DNA of 64,000 nucleotides from Lates calcarifer (lineage: Eukaryota; Chordata; Actinopteri; Centropomidae), in the NCBI RefSeq assembly GCF_001640805.2, contig NC_066855.1, forward strand, positions 15,718,236 through 15,782,235, written 5' to 3'. Under the pieces are notes generated by a model that saw only the letters and a list, made by a program, of their open reading frames with translations, searched no databases and was not told the origin of the DNA. Both the position numbers and the translations under genes were made by a program. This document shows, in pieces, positions 10,283 through 25,909 of this stretch (positions within the stretch are counted from its first letter, which is position 1; every line of letters starts with the position of its first letter).

Positions 10283-11120
10283 AGTTTCCAGCTAAAACAA
10301 GATTAAAGTAAATTTAAACAGGGGCTTTATATATATATATTTAGTTCAGTATAAAGATATTTAGTTAACAACAACAGCGTTTATTAATGTGTTTGTCAAC
10401 AAATCATTCATCCTATGGACAGAAAAATGAAAACACAGTTGTACTAATGCTAAATACGATTTCAGAGGAGTTGTAGAAGTTGCTGTCAAATTCTAAACAT
10501 TAAAAACACAAAAGTTTTAGATCTACATACAACTGCATTATGGTGCATTATAAACCCTTTATGAAATATTAAGTAGGTGGACTTGAAGTATCCCGCCCAC
10601 TACGCAGTTATTCCCTCACATTAAACCCAAACTCCCACACTGACTTCGCCACTAGAATAAGTTTTTAAAATAAACTTACTTTTCTCTTTGCGACCTCATC
10701 TCCTCATCGGGACAGATTCATCGTCCAGTGCATGTGTTGGAGCTGCTTGTGGAGGTCCTCCTCACATTTCCCCGCAAAACTAAAAACTCCTCCTCGACTA
10801 TACAGACAGTGGCAGTGAAAAGAGGACGTGATAAATGATGTGCCGAACAATGCCTCACATTCAGGGCCTGTCCTGCAACTTTCACAGATGTCATATTCTC
10901 CAACAATAAAGACAGAAAAAAAGCGTGTTGCTGAAAGCCTGCAACTCTGTCAGTGAGGACTCTATTCAGAACTCCACTCACAAAAATGCTAATTTAACTT
11001 TCAGCACGTTTTACCAGAAACCAGAGAATACATAGCAGGCTCGTTATTATCAGTAGAACATACAGAGAACAGTTCGGGTTTTTCTTAATTGGAATGTTTT
11101 CTTCCCCTCGAGGTGAAGTG

Positions 11121-11213
11121 TCATCACCTACATACTCCCCAAGACGCGAATTTGTGGCTGCTGCTACATTTACACAAATTCGGATCTACAGGGTGTATAT
11201 AGATGACAGGTAG
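11121..11213 (-). ncRNA. mir10: mir-10 family microRNA hairpin (mir-10a-like)
   Basis: The minus strand folds into a mir-10 precursor. The 5p arm at 11195-11173 reads CACCCTGTAGATCC and then the conserved GAATTTGTG. The 3p arm at 11155-11134 reads ACAAATTCGCGTCTTGGGG. The loop is short and holds ATGTAGCAGCAGCC. Seed positions 2-8 (ACCCTGT) are unchanged, so Hox mRNAs remain expected targets. The hairpin lies between hoxb3b and hoxb5b, the standard mir-10 position beside the (missing) Hox4 gene, and is on the Hox strand. It is odd in one respect: the first mature base is C where family members have U, and the facing base changed from A to G, keeping a pair. The GAATTTGTG end fits miR-10a better than miR-10b, c or d. 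Confidence 0.92.
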
Positions 11214-11399
11214 TCAGCCCAGTGCATGCACGTGGACAAAAGCTGTAGCCTCCTTTGAAATAAAGTAAAAACAAAAATAAAAAAAATTGGCTTCATACTG
11301 TAAATCATCTAAATGTATCTGACAACATAACAACAATCATGCTCTTATAATGCGACGTTTAGACGTGATCTTGTCCTGCCGTACGTGACACTGTGACTG

Positions 11400-11860
11400 A
11401 CACTTATACATTTAAGGTTAAAAGTCTGTCATTTTAATTATTAATAGGTTATTAATAATTGGCCCTAATCACTAAGTCTGTAGTTATAACTGATAATAAA
11501 TACCAAATAAAGGGGTTTAATCCAACAGTTTTGTCATTATATATGTTAACAAGTCAATAATAGTCGTTATAAATGTTAAGTCATTAATAATTGTCTCTAA
11601 ACGTCATGTCAGTAGTTATAAATGGTGATAAGTCAATGATAGTAGTTCTAAATTTCAATATAAAGGAGTTTATTTCACCACGTATGCCATTATAAATGTT
11701 AATAAATCATAGATAGTGGTTATAAATGTTCATAAGTCATGAATAATTGGCTCTAATCACCAAGTCAGCAGTTATCAATGGTAATAAGTAATTAATAAAG
11801 GGGTTTAATCCTCCACATCTGTAGTTATAAATGTTAATAAGTCAATACGTCAGAGAAATA
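11400..11860. repeat. Degenerate tandem repeat with higher-order structure
   Basis: About 460 bases built from diverged copies of a TTATAAATGTTAATAAGTCA-like unit. Longer landmarks repeat at wider spacing: CTAATCACTAAGTC near 11464 and CTAATCACCAAGTC near 11754, and AAAGGGGTTTAATCC near 11510 and 11798, with AAAGGAGTTTATTTC near 11664. The larger period is roughly 140-150 bases. No coding potential is seen. Confidence 0.7.
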
Positions 11861-12224
11861 ACCCTCCGACTGTTTAACCAGTCAAAGGGAGTTTTCACAA
11901 CTAGGGAACTAAAACTTGTTTTATGGCTTACAGTGGATCTATAGAGCAGACTGAATATTTTTACATCTATATGACCTCATATTACAGCTCTGTTATGGGT
12001 TTATATTCCGTCATAGCTCATAAACATGTGAATGTCACTTTACACTCATTATTTAGTTCACTTTATGAGCTCTTATGGGAGCAATACAGCTATTTGTAAC
12101 ACTGTCAGCAGCTACAGATACAGATATGTACATGTATACAGTCAATATGCCAAGAAGCACTGTTTTCTTTTTTACTAATTTTAAATAATTTGTACCTGTG
12201 TTTCAGCTTCATTCATGCTCACAG

Positions 12225-12400
12225 CAGTGGAGATCCTTTACTTTAAGTAAAAGTATCACTACCACAACATAAAAATACTCCATTACAAGCAAAAGTCCTG
12301 CATTCAAATGTACACAAAAGTATTATCATCTTAATGTACTGAAAGTATCAAAAGTAAAAGTACTTTTCCTGCAGTAAAATGTTTCCTATGGCTGCTATAT
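12225..12400. repeat. AGTAAAAGTA-rich interspersed repeat
   Basis: AGATCCTTTACTTTAAGTAA, followed by TCACTACCACA and AATACTCCATTACAAG, matches the 29136-29225 copy (GAGATCCTTTACTTAAGTAA, then CAATACCACA). This shared layout shows an interspersed family. A further short piece lies at 12760-12850. Confidence 0.6.
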
Positions 12401-15400
12401 TAGATATTTAATACTGATTTATTAATGTGTAGGCAGCGTTTTACTGTTGTGGCTGCTCCAGGTGGAGGTACTTTTAACTACTTTATATACAGATAGTTTA
12501 ATGCATTCGTCCCTTTCAAAGAGTCACCAAATAAATCTGAAGGGATTCCATTAGAATCGGTCTAATTTTACTTTTTTGTGAAATACTGGATAATTTGATT
12601 TCACACAGTGATAGAAATGAAACAATCTGAGAAGTTTAGAGGGGGGATGTATCTTTGGTGGAACTGGTTGGTCAGTACAGGTTTAATATGTAACACTGTA
12701 TTGTATTTTATAAATTATTTTAATGTAGAATCTTAATCTGACATGTAACCAGCTGTGAGGATAAGTGGTGTAGAAAGTACAGTGTTTAACTCTGAAATTT
12801 CATGAAGTAGAAGTATAAAGTAGAATAAAATGGAAAGTCCAAGTCACTCCGAATGCACTAACGTGTAAACCCAAAATATTAGAATGAAAATAACAAGCAA
12901 TTCAGGCTAATTGTCTCAACCAAGAGTTAAACCAAACCCTGTGTTTAAAATGAAAAATCAACATGAGGCCACAACCTCCACAGAAACTCTCAACTCAAAG
13001 TATCAGGGATTAAAGGTTTATTCCCGCCACTCAACCTGTGCAAACCTGCAGAGATAAAAACTAATAAACACAGAGTGACACTGTGTTCCTCTGTCTTCTG
13101 CTCTCTAACCTGTATGCCCCCGATGATAAGAGAAAAAAAAAACCATCCATCATCAGGCGGCCCGGTCTGAGGCGTCCTCTGCTGGTACAACAGCTGCATT
13201 ACAAACACCTCACAACAGCAGCAGCAGCAGAGAGCTAAACCCACACACATCCTGCCAGATGTTGAGCATCCATGACACGAAAAACTGAACACCGAAAAAT
13301 GTCCAAGGTGACATTTGTTCCATGTATTTTATCATTGTGATTCAATTAGTCAGTCCGCATTAAATCCGACGTGAAGGGCGGCTTGTTTTAAATGGATAAA
13401 GCTTGACTCATTTTACTGATTTAACTGTGAAATAAATACAGTTTTCTATTTCATATTCAAATGTAGAGCTGATATAACAATTTGTTATGTAGATTAACTG
13501 AGTTGAAACTGAAGCTGCATCAGGAAATTGTTTTGAGATAGATTTTATTCTTTAAAAAAAATCCATTTTGCTGTTAAAAATAATGGTTGTGGTGCTTTAT
13601 AATGGCTTATCAGTCTTATTATTTACTGTAATTCACGCACCACCTTCTACTAATTTAAAACTTCTACCTTTAAAACTGCTCTTGTTACAAAGCAGATTCT
13701 GATACGTTTACGCAGCACGTTTGCAGTGACTTTTTTTTAATTTATTTTTTTTTAGCAAAAACCACTGTCTCTACCTTCTACAATTTGAAATATGTTGCAA
13801 ATTAAAACATTGAAGTCTCTTCTTTCGTGCGCAAAAAACAGACTTGTTTCCAGACCCTGAGTCTCGATGGTGACAGTGCAAAGTCTGGCAGCAGCAGCGC
13901 CGCTTCCTCCTGACGCATCTGCGGCTGCAGTCTATATCGTCTACTGACCCAGCGATGATCCCCGCCGCTATGAATTATGCATGAGATCCGGGTACAGATT
14001 ACCCCTATCAATATGCAATACTCATTACGCTGGTTAAATTGCCACTTAATAGTTATGAATATGTGGAAAATGTCTGGGACTCATATAGCCCACCACTGTT
14101 TTTAACTTTTTGTCTTTTTTCTTTCTTTTTCTTTTTTTTTTTTTTTCTTTTTTTTTTTTTTCTTTTTTTACCTGAAAGGACTTTTGGAAAGACTTTGGAA
14201 AAATATTGCACAAGTCTAATTTTAGTTTCCTGGAGATAATCTAATTATGTTTTATTAGTGGCCGGTAGACAATGCATTATAGCCCCGCACATAGCCCGAG
14301 ATTTCTTTATGTAAAGCCAGTGAAGCCTGTGTCCAGCTCCAGAGTTGTCCGAGACTTCACCTTTGGCCGCTCGGTGACTTGACAGATCTGGATAAATCAC
14401 TCCAGGACAAACCTCGCTCAAGTTCGTTTCATGGCAGCTGCATAAAGCCTCTTATTAGTCTTAAAAGTCGCCTGATGTGGGGCTTATTTTCTCAAAGATA
14501 TTTTGTTTTTGGAAAATTAAGCACCTTGTGTGTTACTTTATTTTAAGCAGGAGAAACTCTGATCATTATCTCTTATTGCAGAGCAGAAACAGAGGCCTGT
14601 GAAGCCACTTACACATTTTGATTTTACGAAAACATTAAAATAATTAGTGATTTTTTTTGCAGGAAAAATGTGGAAGAAATCTGGCTTTGGTCTCAAACTA
14701 TAGGAGTGTAAACAGCTTTTTTTAAAAGCTAAAAATGTGCGCTCACAATAAGATAAAAGGTTAATCTTTAAACTGACATTTTGAAATAGAAAATTAGCAG
14801 TCCATAGTATTTTTAATGGAAACACTTATTCCAAGTTTTCCAGCAGCAGCTTTAAACCAACTAAATATGACTGGACACCACTTCCTTCCCCAGTCCAGCC
14901 TTTCCAGTCCCATCCATGCAGTTAAGCCGTCACTTTCATTCAAGGTTGTGAATTATATAGTACATTGTCTACTCCCCAAAACCATAAAACCAACTTTATG
15001 GACCTCACGTGACTTTTCACAGTCTGTAAGTAATATAGGCCTATACAATCTTTGGTAAGGGGGGATTTTTACCAACTTCAGCCCTGCCAATAGTATACCT
15101 GTAAGCCAAAGCTCACTCTTTTTTGGGGGGATTTTTATCACCAACAATACTTCTCACGTGCCAAACACGCAACTCGCTGCAAAGAGGTCAGAGGAGGTAA
15201 GTTTTAAAAAGTCTTCTCTTTCACTCTGTCTCTGCTAAGAAATGCATCCAGGAGGGAAAAAAACAGCTCTAAAATCTTGTTGTTCGTGTGACATTTTAAC
15301 AATTACGCACAGGTTAATCATTAATTTGGGTCAAAAACTGACCACAACTTGTTACGCAGCTCCCTCTTATGACTTTGCCTTTTACGTGTATTTATTTTAC

Positions 15401-15440
15401 TTGATAATACAGTCGAGACACGTTCAAAGCAATTGAGAGA
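12401..15440. other. mir-10 to hoxb5b spacer, right part
   Basis: No gene is recognised. Two islands have higher GC and look more constrained than the surroundings: about 13850-14030 (with TATGAATTATGCATGAG) and about 14240-14460 (with GACTTGACAGATCTGG). They are candidate Hox enhancers by position and composition only. A pyrimidine tract fills 14101-14168. No homeobox relic was found. Confidence 0.4.
14101..14168. repeat. T-rich low-complexity tract
   Basis: Almost pure T, with a few C interruptions, over about 68 bases. Confidence 0.9.
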
Positions 15441-15444
15441 AACT

Positions 15445-15450
15445 TTTATT
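15445..15450 (-). terminator. hoxb5b: Candidate poly(A) signal of hoxb5b
   Basis: TTTATT on the plus strand is AATAAA on the minus strand, about 740 bases past the hoxb5b stop codon, a usual 3' UTR length for Hox5 genes. Confidence 0.35.
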
Positions 15451-16191
15451 TTCAAGCGCTATGAGTTCACTTACAAATACAAAAAGCTTATTGGCGAAAA
15501 AAAGCTTACATCACTGCCTATCCACAGAATAACCCTTTGCACTAAAAATTTATCACATTGACAGGTTGAATAATACATTTGCATTGCTCATAATTAGTTC
15601 TAAACAATAATAATAATAATAATAATAGATGCACAAAATATCCTAGAGCTACACATTGGCTTGTTTTTATGAAAGTTTATGGATCTGGCCACAAGATAAC
15701 CATCAAAAAATAGCAGTAAAAGTTAACACTAAAGCGCTTTGAATGGCCCCGGAATACATTACATTCAATGAAGAGCAGCATATGGTTTGGAAACTTTTTT
15801 TTTTCTTTCTTTCTTTCTTTTTTTTAACTGTACAATGAATTTTACTCCTGTTAGACCGTCAAGAAGTTACAATAAAGAGCTCAAGTTTAAACACCTTCAA
15901 GAGAGAGATAGAGACAGAGGAGAGAGCAAAGAGCATGGACAATTAATACCCCCAGTAATATGTACATCTTATTTTTCCAAATAGGACATCTAAGCTATCA
16001 TAGTACAACAACAGTTAACTAAAAATGGCATTTTAAGACCACAGAATACTTCTTTTTCTATCACAATAGCATGCTGGAAGGTGCTGCGCTTTCAATAGCT
16101 TTACAGTACTCATGGATTTCTTTCTTTGTTTCTCTTTTTTTTCTCTTTAATTATTATTATTTTAACTCTTCCCCCAAAAACAAAAAGTTAT

Positions 16192-17562
<1,371 letters not shown>

Positions 17563-18214
17563 TTGCTTGGATTTTTAAAGCCTCGATTTGTAGATCTTTG
17601 TCGCTATAATCCTGTGTGCTTGCACGATTTATGGATGCAATCATGAATTATAAGCAATGAAGCCCTACTGTACTTTGCCAGGTATGCGGCCAAATATGGG
17701 AGAGCGTTCGGGAATCACGTGCCTTTGTTGACCAGTCGTAAATCCTCACTGATGACTTCAAGAGGTAATTCATGCTCCATGGTTACAAATGATGACGAAA
17801 TAATGGTCGTTAGGCTCCAGTCAATGGTGCCTCCCCGCTGCGCCCCGAGAGCCGTGCGGGCAGAGAGCGCCATCTTCCGGACAGAGGCGGTAGTGCTCCG
17901 CCGAGACGCGCTGTCAGGCCCCGGAGTCATCCATCATTTATGTAACAGTCTGATAATATAGGCCACAAAAGGCTCAGGTAACACATAACAGAGACTTATC
18001 AGGCGCAGTGTGGATAGATTAACACGCAGAGTTGTCAAACTGGGAATTATTTTGATCTTTATACTGGTTTATGTGAATTTATAGGCTTATTGCGACTAGA
18101 AGCAGTGCAGTGCCCTTTAATAATACTTATAATTTCTTATTATAATAATAACAATAATAATCGCTTTTTCTTGAGCATGAATGACACCACAAGATTTTCC
18201 AATATACATCAAAA
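17563..18214. other. hoxb5b promoter region and hoxb6b 3' flank
   Basis: The first 120 bases upstream of hoxb5b on the minus strand hold CCATAAATC and GATTGCATCC, motifs fitting Cdx/Hox and Pbx binding. A GC-rich block at about 17815-17935 is open in several frames but has no splice or homology support and looks like promoter-proximal regulatory DNA. Confidence 0.4.
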
Positions 18215-18218
18215 AGCC

Positions 18219-18224
18219 TTTATT
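18219..18224 (-). terminator. hoxb6b: Candidate poly(A) signal of hoxb6b
   Basis: TTTATT on the plus strand is AATAAA on the minus strand, about 570 bases past the hoxb6b stop codon. Another candidate lies nearer the stop, at about 18723. Confidence 0.35.
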
Positions 18225-18794
18225 TCTATGTACAATTTCCTAAACAAAATATTGCACACAATATCCAGATGTGCATTGAACACAGGTGAACAACAATAAA
18301 TAACATGTAACATTTCTCATCTGTACAAATTTAACTGTCGATGGCACAGCTGTAAACAACAAGCCCTAGACTATTATAGTAGAACAACTACACCACAAGA
18401 TGTACAATAAAGGACAAAGCCTCTTTTAATGTCATGAGGGAAACAATGTAACAATAATAATAATAATAATAAAACTCAGTAGGCCTATGATGATGAGGTA
18501 ACGACATTTTCCAAAACTAAACACTAAAAATTATTTACATTTTGGCGGATTTTTGCATAGTCCCCTAAATAAACACACGAGCACAAGGACAAACAAGAGG
18601 AGGACCTGATTTTAACCTAATGCAGACATTATTACCGTGCAGATACTGAAATAAAGTCTATTACTCTACACGTCTCTAACATGTGATTCGCAGCACTTTA
18701 TCTACAAAGAAATAATACATCATTTTATTTTGGGAGTGTGCACACAAACACACACACACACACATGCCTTTCTTGTCAAGTGTCCCTTTTTATT

Positions 18795-20587
<1,793 letters not shown>

Positions 20588-23500
20588 TGGGTGGACAACG
20601 GGGTGTATATACTCCGGAGGAATATGATTTGTTGTCTTTTATAGTCCAAGTGGTTTTGCCATTACTTTATCGGAGATTTGGTTTTTGCTGAAAGGGGGGG
20701 TTGTGAGGTGCCACTGAATACAGAGGGGAAGTGTACCATCTGATCAACCTCTGGCCAATCACCGCCGTCTGTGCTTGCACTATTGCACCCATGGGGGGCT
20801 CTTGTTGCGCGCAGGGGTCCCCGGTGAATCGAAATGAAGCGCTCGACTCTGTCGGTCTTTACGCACGCTCACGCACACACTCACAGAGATGCTCCGACTC
20901 ATAGAAATACATATGCACTTTAAAAAAACCCCAAAAATGCCACATATATGAGCTGTACATGATATAACACATCATTTCGTTTTATGCAAATACAGTCCAA
21001 TAAAACAGCCGGACTTCTCCTCCTCCGTAATAAACAAGCACGCGTGCACAAACTCTCCCTCCCTCTCTATCTCAGACACACGCGCGCGCACACACAGAAT
21101 GCAAAGAGAAAGAAAAAAAAACCCATCGCAATAACATGGCAAACACTTTGCGCATTATTCCCATTTACGCACATATTACTGGCGCACATCTCCCTCCCTG
21201 CGAGTATCTCCCTCTGCCTCTAACCTTCATTTCCTCCATCCTCTCAAATAATCTACTGCAACTTAACAAAACACACGAATAACACACTGTGTTCTCATCA
21301 TAAATCCTGTTCCAAGTGTTATTCAGTCCAAATCTGAAACTCTGCGTCAATAACGTTGATGTTTCACTCTTTAAAAAGGTGTGAGCTCCTGATTCAACTC
21401 CAGCTGTGACCCAGGTCCACGAAGACGTGCAGAGAGCAGGAAGGAGGACACGCGCTTCACATACACACATCATCATCATCATCATCATCATCATCACCAT
21501 CATCACCTTCACCCACCGTGATCAAGTGGACACTGATTTCACATTTGCAAGAAAACTGCGTGAGTATCAGTGTCTGACACAAGTCTGGATCATGATTTAT
21601 TCATATATCAATATCTGTGTTTAGTAATAATTAAACAGATTATTAGTAGCTGTTAATATTACTATCAGTTCATATTAGTTGCTTCTACTCGACAATTTAG
21701 TGGCGTTAAAGCCCATTTCTGGAGTTGATAACATGACTTTACGGGATTTTCATCCATAAAAAATTTTAAGTTTGCGTCATAAATTGTGTTTATGAGCTTT
21801 ATTATTCTTTTTAGACTATTTCTATCTATTTAATTAGCTTCCCTTCATGGAAAAGTTCCCTTACTAAATGAGAAATAATTGAAAATAACGAAATAAAGCA
21901 TCGTGTGGTGAAAATAATGCGGATCTTCAGCGAAAAAATATTTGTGATATTCGCAAAAAATGAATAATTCTGATTTCGCTTTTCATTTTGCTTCTGCTCT
22001 TGTTCATTCTTTAGGTAAAGTTTATTATTATTATTATTATTTAGATAAAGTTTGTTTTACCTAAAAATTAAAATGATCAAATCTTAATTTGGGGCTTGGA
22101 ATAAGTTGAACGGCGCCGCCTCTAAACCAGGCCGCAGCCACTGCAGCCTCATGACAACTGCTGTGCAAACAAACAGATTAAACTGCTGCACTGACAGAAA
22201 GACAACGGTTTCTTGTTTTTATGTTGTTTTTCTATCACATGATGTTCTTTTAGAAAACTGCAGCACCAGACAAGACGAAGAAAAGCGCTGCAGATGCGCC
22301 AGAAATCCAACAAGATGTTTTATGCGGAGATTATTAGCTCCATAGATTTGTAGGCAGCGACAGTCAGAGCAAATATTTGTTAAAAAAGAATAAAAATGTG
22401 GATAAAAAAGAGGCGAAAGGCTCGATGAGGGGACGGCGCCACGCAGCATCAACATAGAAGACGTCTGACACGTTTTTCAGAATAAAATGGAAAAAATAAA
22501 ATAATCTAAAATAGCACAAAATAGACTGAAATATGTCAGCAGAGGAAAAGAGAGGTAGCTGTAGCTTATTCTTAAGAAAAGCGTGTCTCAGAGGAAACAT
22601 AGGTAGGCCTTGTATGACCACCATCATCACCATCATCATCATCATCAAAGTCAAGCCTGTCTGGCCTACAGCCAAAACCAGCCACCACCATACAACATCC
22701 AGTCAGTCCACTACAGGCCTCAAACTGAAGAAAATGTGTCTGTCTGTGGTGATTTTCAGCTGAAATGTTGCGGCTTGTGAAGGCGCCGCAGCCTCTCACG
22801 GGTTAAACGCAGACAGAGCAGCAACTGGTTGTGAATAGGTCGCACAACGCAAGAAAAGGAGAGTAGACAGAAGATGTTTTGGACTGGATAATTGCCATTT
22901 TCTCGTGGACTAATCTTCCCCATTTCCAGTAACATAAACATCAGGCCTACAGTGACAGCTCAGCAACAACAGAGCTGCAGCGGCGCACTTGTGCTGAGAG
23001 TTAATCGCTGGTATATTAGAAACATGGTGCCCTTACCTTTGTTGATAATCCATCATTTCCAGTGTGGGTGCGCACTCCGCTCAAGCTCCTCTCGCTTCCT
23101 CTCATCAGGTCCCTTTTCCACCCCCTTTAAAAAATTCCCCACTTTGCTCAAGTGATTTCATGAAAGTAAATCCCACCACCATCCAGGAGTGCAGTGTGCT
23201 GATCCCCTTCATTTTCACGAACATATAGCTACAGTCACATTAACATGGCGCACACACATCGCGCAGAGGCTTCCATCGTCCACTTTTGGGGGAAAAAAAA
23301 TTACGCACGTACACTGCGAGCCAGCTTCCTCACAACACAACACAACACGGGGACACACGCGTATTGCATATACAAAAGAGCCAAGAAAAGGTTGAGTTAC
23401 TAGAGTTAAGTGAATGAGCGGTGGAAAAAACAGCAGCTGCAATATAACCTCATGGGAAATAAGTTCCCATTCCTGCTGTCCACATGACCGGCAGCGACCA

Positions 23501-25500
23501 ATCCCGGAGCCAGGCGAGTCGTAAACTTCCATGGCAAAGTTGTAAATTTTCATAAACAGCAGCCGTTTTTGTGCTTAAGACGCGCTTTCTCATCGCCATC
23601 TTTATTTTCTCCAAGGCCTGAAATGTTTAGATTTGATGCTGGGTGAGAGGGAAAGTGTGAGGATGTTGAAATGTTAAGGAGGAATTTTCTTTGTGTGTGT
23701 GTGTGTGTGAGATTGACATTGTACTGGATGTGCACTTGGTTCTGTTCCAGCCTCAGAAAGGTCTGTACAGCTTCTTATTGTCCTTTAATCACAACACATG
23801 TATTATTATTAAATTCTAGAATATTAGATTCTTTTGGCTTCAATCCTCCTAAATCTTAAACCTTGTGTGTTCTCTTTCTTTCCGTCTGTTACTAATCGTC
23901 TAATCTCCAAACCTGACCCGCAAAAGATTGAGCGTCTTTTTTCAGTTTAAATAATGTGGTTTCAGGCTAAAAGATTTTTTGCATTAAGGCCTATTAGGAT
24001 TTCGCAGAATAGACGATTTCCTTCAGTCAATTTGGCGTTCACCATACAGGCCAAAAAGATGGAAGTCGTGATTGGAGTCCTAAAGGGGGAATTTAAGGTC
24101 ACTCAAACTTGAAAACAGCGAACTTTTCTGTTCCGGATAAAAATTAAACTCTAGTCTCAGAGCGATTCAGGAGCCTATGAATGAATTCTTATTTCTCTTC
24201 ATTATTTCGTATGGCTTATTTCCGTTTTTGGTTTGTTTAAAAATGGGTGTTGTTCAGCTGCCACTCTGCTGATTTCCACCAACAAAGAGGATTTCCGACA
24301 TTTACAGACGCAATAAAACCATAAATTCCTGAAAGGCAACACATCCCCCTGCGCTTTGATTTTTTTTCTTCTGAGAGACACAAACTCCAACTGCCATCTC
24401 CTTAAAGTTTCTATTTTTGGTTAAAAAATAAATAGTTTAAAAGAAAATAAAATGAAAGCAGCTATTTTTAGTGTAGCAGTGCTTTTATGTCTTTATTCGT
24501 TGATAATATAACTTTATAAAAGAATAGACAAATTAAGTTGTCTTAATTTCTCTCCTTAGGCCTCTGGGGTTCAAAAAAACCAGAAAACGTCAGACAGACG
24601 TCGTGTTTTTGTAATATTTTAATAAGTGAAAAGAAACTGCACATTGAAGGCAGAGGCCTTCAGTGTGTAATAAAACATGTAACCAAATCTCTTTCGATTC
24701 AAATCAGTCGATCATATGAAGTTTTAGAGACTTCAGAGAGTTCATTTGTGGACTAATTTACAAATAAAAATAACAATAATAATAATAATAGGTTATATTA
24801 TATTATTGTCCAATTAATTAGTCTGAGGTATTGAAAATAATCTTCACTATAGATGTGGGCCTACATTTCTCATATTGTTTTGGAGAACTTCCTCTCAGAT
24901 CGTGGATAGTTTTAAAGTGTTTTTTTTTTTTTGTTTGTTTTTTTTTTCACTGGCGACCAAAACAAAAGAAACCGGACGCAGAGATGCTGTAAAACTTTAT
25001 GGCCTCATTAGATGAAAGCACTCACACACAGGAGCCACTTATTTTCAACATTAATTAACAACTGCGCAGCAAAAATGAAAGACAGGAGAATAATAAAAAC
25101 AAGTTTTCGATATAAAATCATAAATGATGAATAGGAATTTCAAAAACGTTAGTTGTACTGTCGTTGTTTTTCGCGGGTAAAACTTTCAATGAAGAAAATA
25201 AAAATACAATCTAATTTTTAAAAAAAAGATATTTTATTGACCGTCAGTGCAAATAAAGTTATTTTTCAATACTTGACAGCAAGAAACAAATTCCCTTGAG
25301 ATAAGAAGCATCAGGCTTTTATTTAACGACAACCCTCAGTTAATGTTATTTTCAAATTAAATCTTCAATAATACTTTAATAGTCATGAATCTGAATCTAA
25401 TTTGATTTCACTGAATCATATAAACACCCAGTAATGAATGAGTTCAGGAGATTCTGTTGTATTTTCAGAGGAGGATGAGCAGATTGGGATCACTCACATG
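20588..25500. other. hoxb6b-ttll6 intergenic region
   Basis: About 5 kb without a recognisable gene. The first 200 bases are the hoxb6b promoter region, with a CCAAT box and ATCTGATCAACC, a Pbx/Hox-like match. Microsatellites lie at 21468-21507 (CAT)n and 23692-23709 (GT)n. I looked for relics of hoxb7b to hoxb9b and hoxb13 (WFQNRR, PWM) and saw none. Zebrafish keeps hoxb8b in this interval. Confidence 0.5.
21468..21507. repeat. (CAT)n microsatellite
   Basis: An uninterrupted CAT trinucleotide run, ending in CACCATCATCACC. Confidence 0.9.
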
Positions 25501-25520
25501 TTAAATGAGGCCTGTCTGCT

Positions 25521-25526
25521 TTTATT
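25521..25526 (-). terminator. ttll6: Candidate poly(A) signal of ttll6
   Basis: TTTATT on the plus strand is AATAAA on the minus strand, about 385 bases past the ttll6 stop codon. It is a motif match only. Confidence 0.3.
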
Positions 25527-25909
25527 TTGGCACTAAAGGTGAGGTTTGTTTGGGATGATTTGTCCTCAGAGCAAAATATTACACATATCTTTGCACACAC
25601 AGTGGGTAGAAAATGTTAAAAAGTCATTATGTTGTTTCTGCAGTGCTGCAGGTTAGACTGTACAGTGGCGAGCAGCATAAACTGCAGGTGTCCAGATATA
25701 AAATCATGTATCATAGGCACAGTGTATTCCTGCATTATCACAGTTTAATGCCTCTCTACCTCCAGCTCTCCTCAGGTCCTATTTCTCTAAATTATATTTA
25801 AATCTGGAGCAGAGTCGGCGTGAGAGCGTTGGCCTGCAGCAGGTCTGGACTCTCCTGGTTAGGAGAGGGGGATACGGGGGGGGTTCAGGAGTCAGGGGGT
25901 CCCTGCTCC

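Noticed and set aside
6223..11120. A decayed hoxb4b between hoxb3b and mir-10
   Set aside because: I searched for homeobox helix-3 and YPWM coding sequence on both strands and found none, so there is no support for a recognisable relic.
13802..14011. A 69-residue minus-strand frame as a Hox4 exon
   Set aside because: It has no Hox4 N-terminal sequence (MSSYLINSNYVDPKFPP type) or hexapeptide; it is better treated as noncoding.
15180..15200. A DR4-like AGGTCAGAGGAGGTAA near the hoxb5b 3' side
   Set aside because: The second half-site deviates (AGGTAA), so it was not called as a receptor element.
22612..22650. A short CAT-rich run as a CRISPR-like array
   Set aside because: It is a plain trinucleotide microsatellite; no CRISPR is expected or seen in this animal sequence.
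20588..25500. A hoxb7b, hoxb8b or hoxb13 gene or relic upstream of hoxb6b
   Set aside because: No homeobox or hexapeptide sequence was seen; the short open frames here are AT-rich or microsatellite artefacts.
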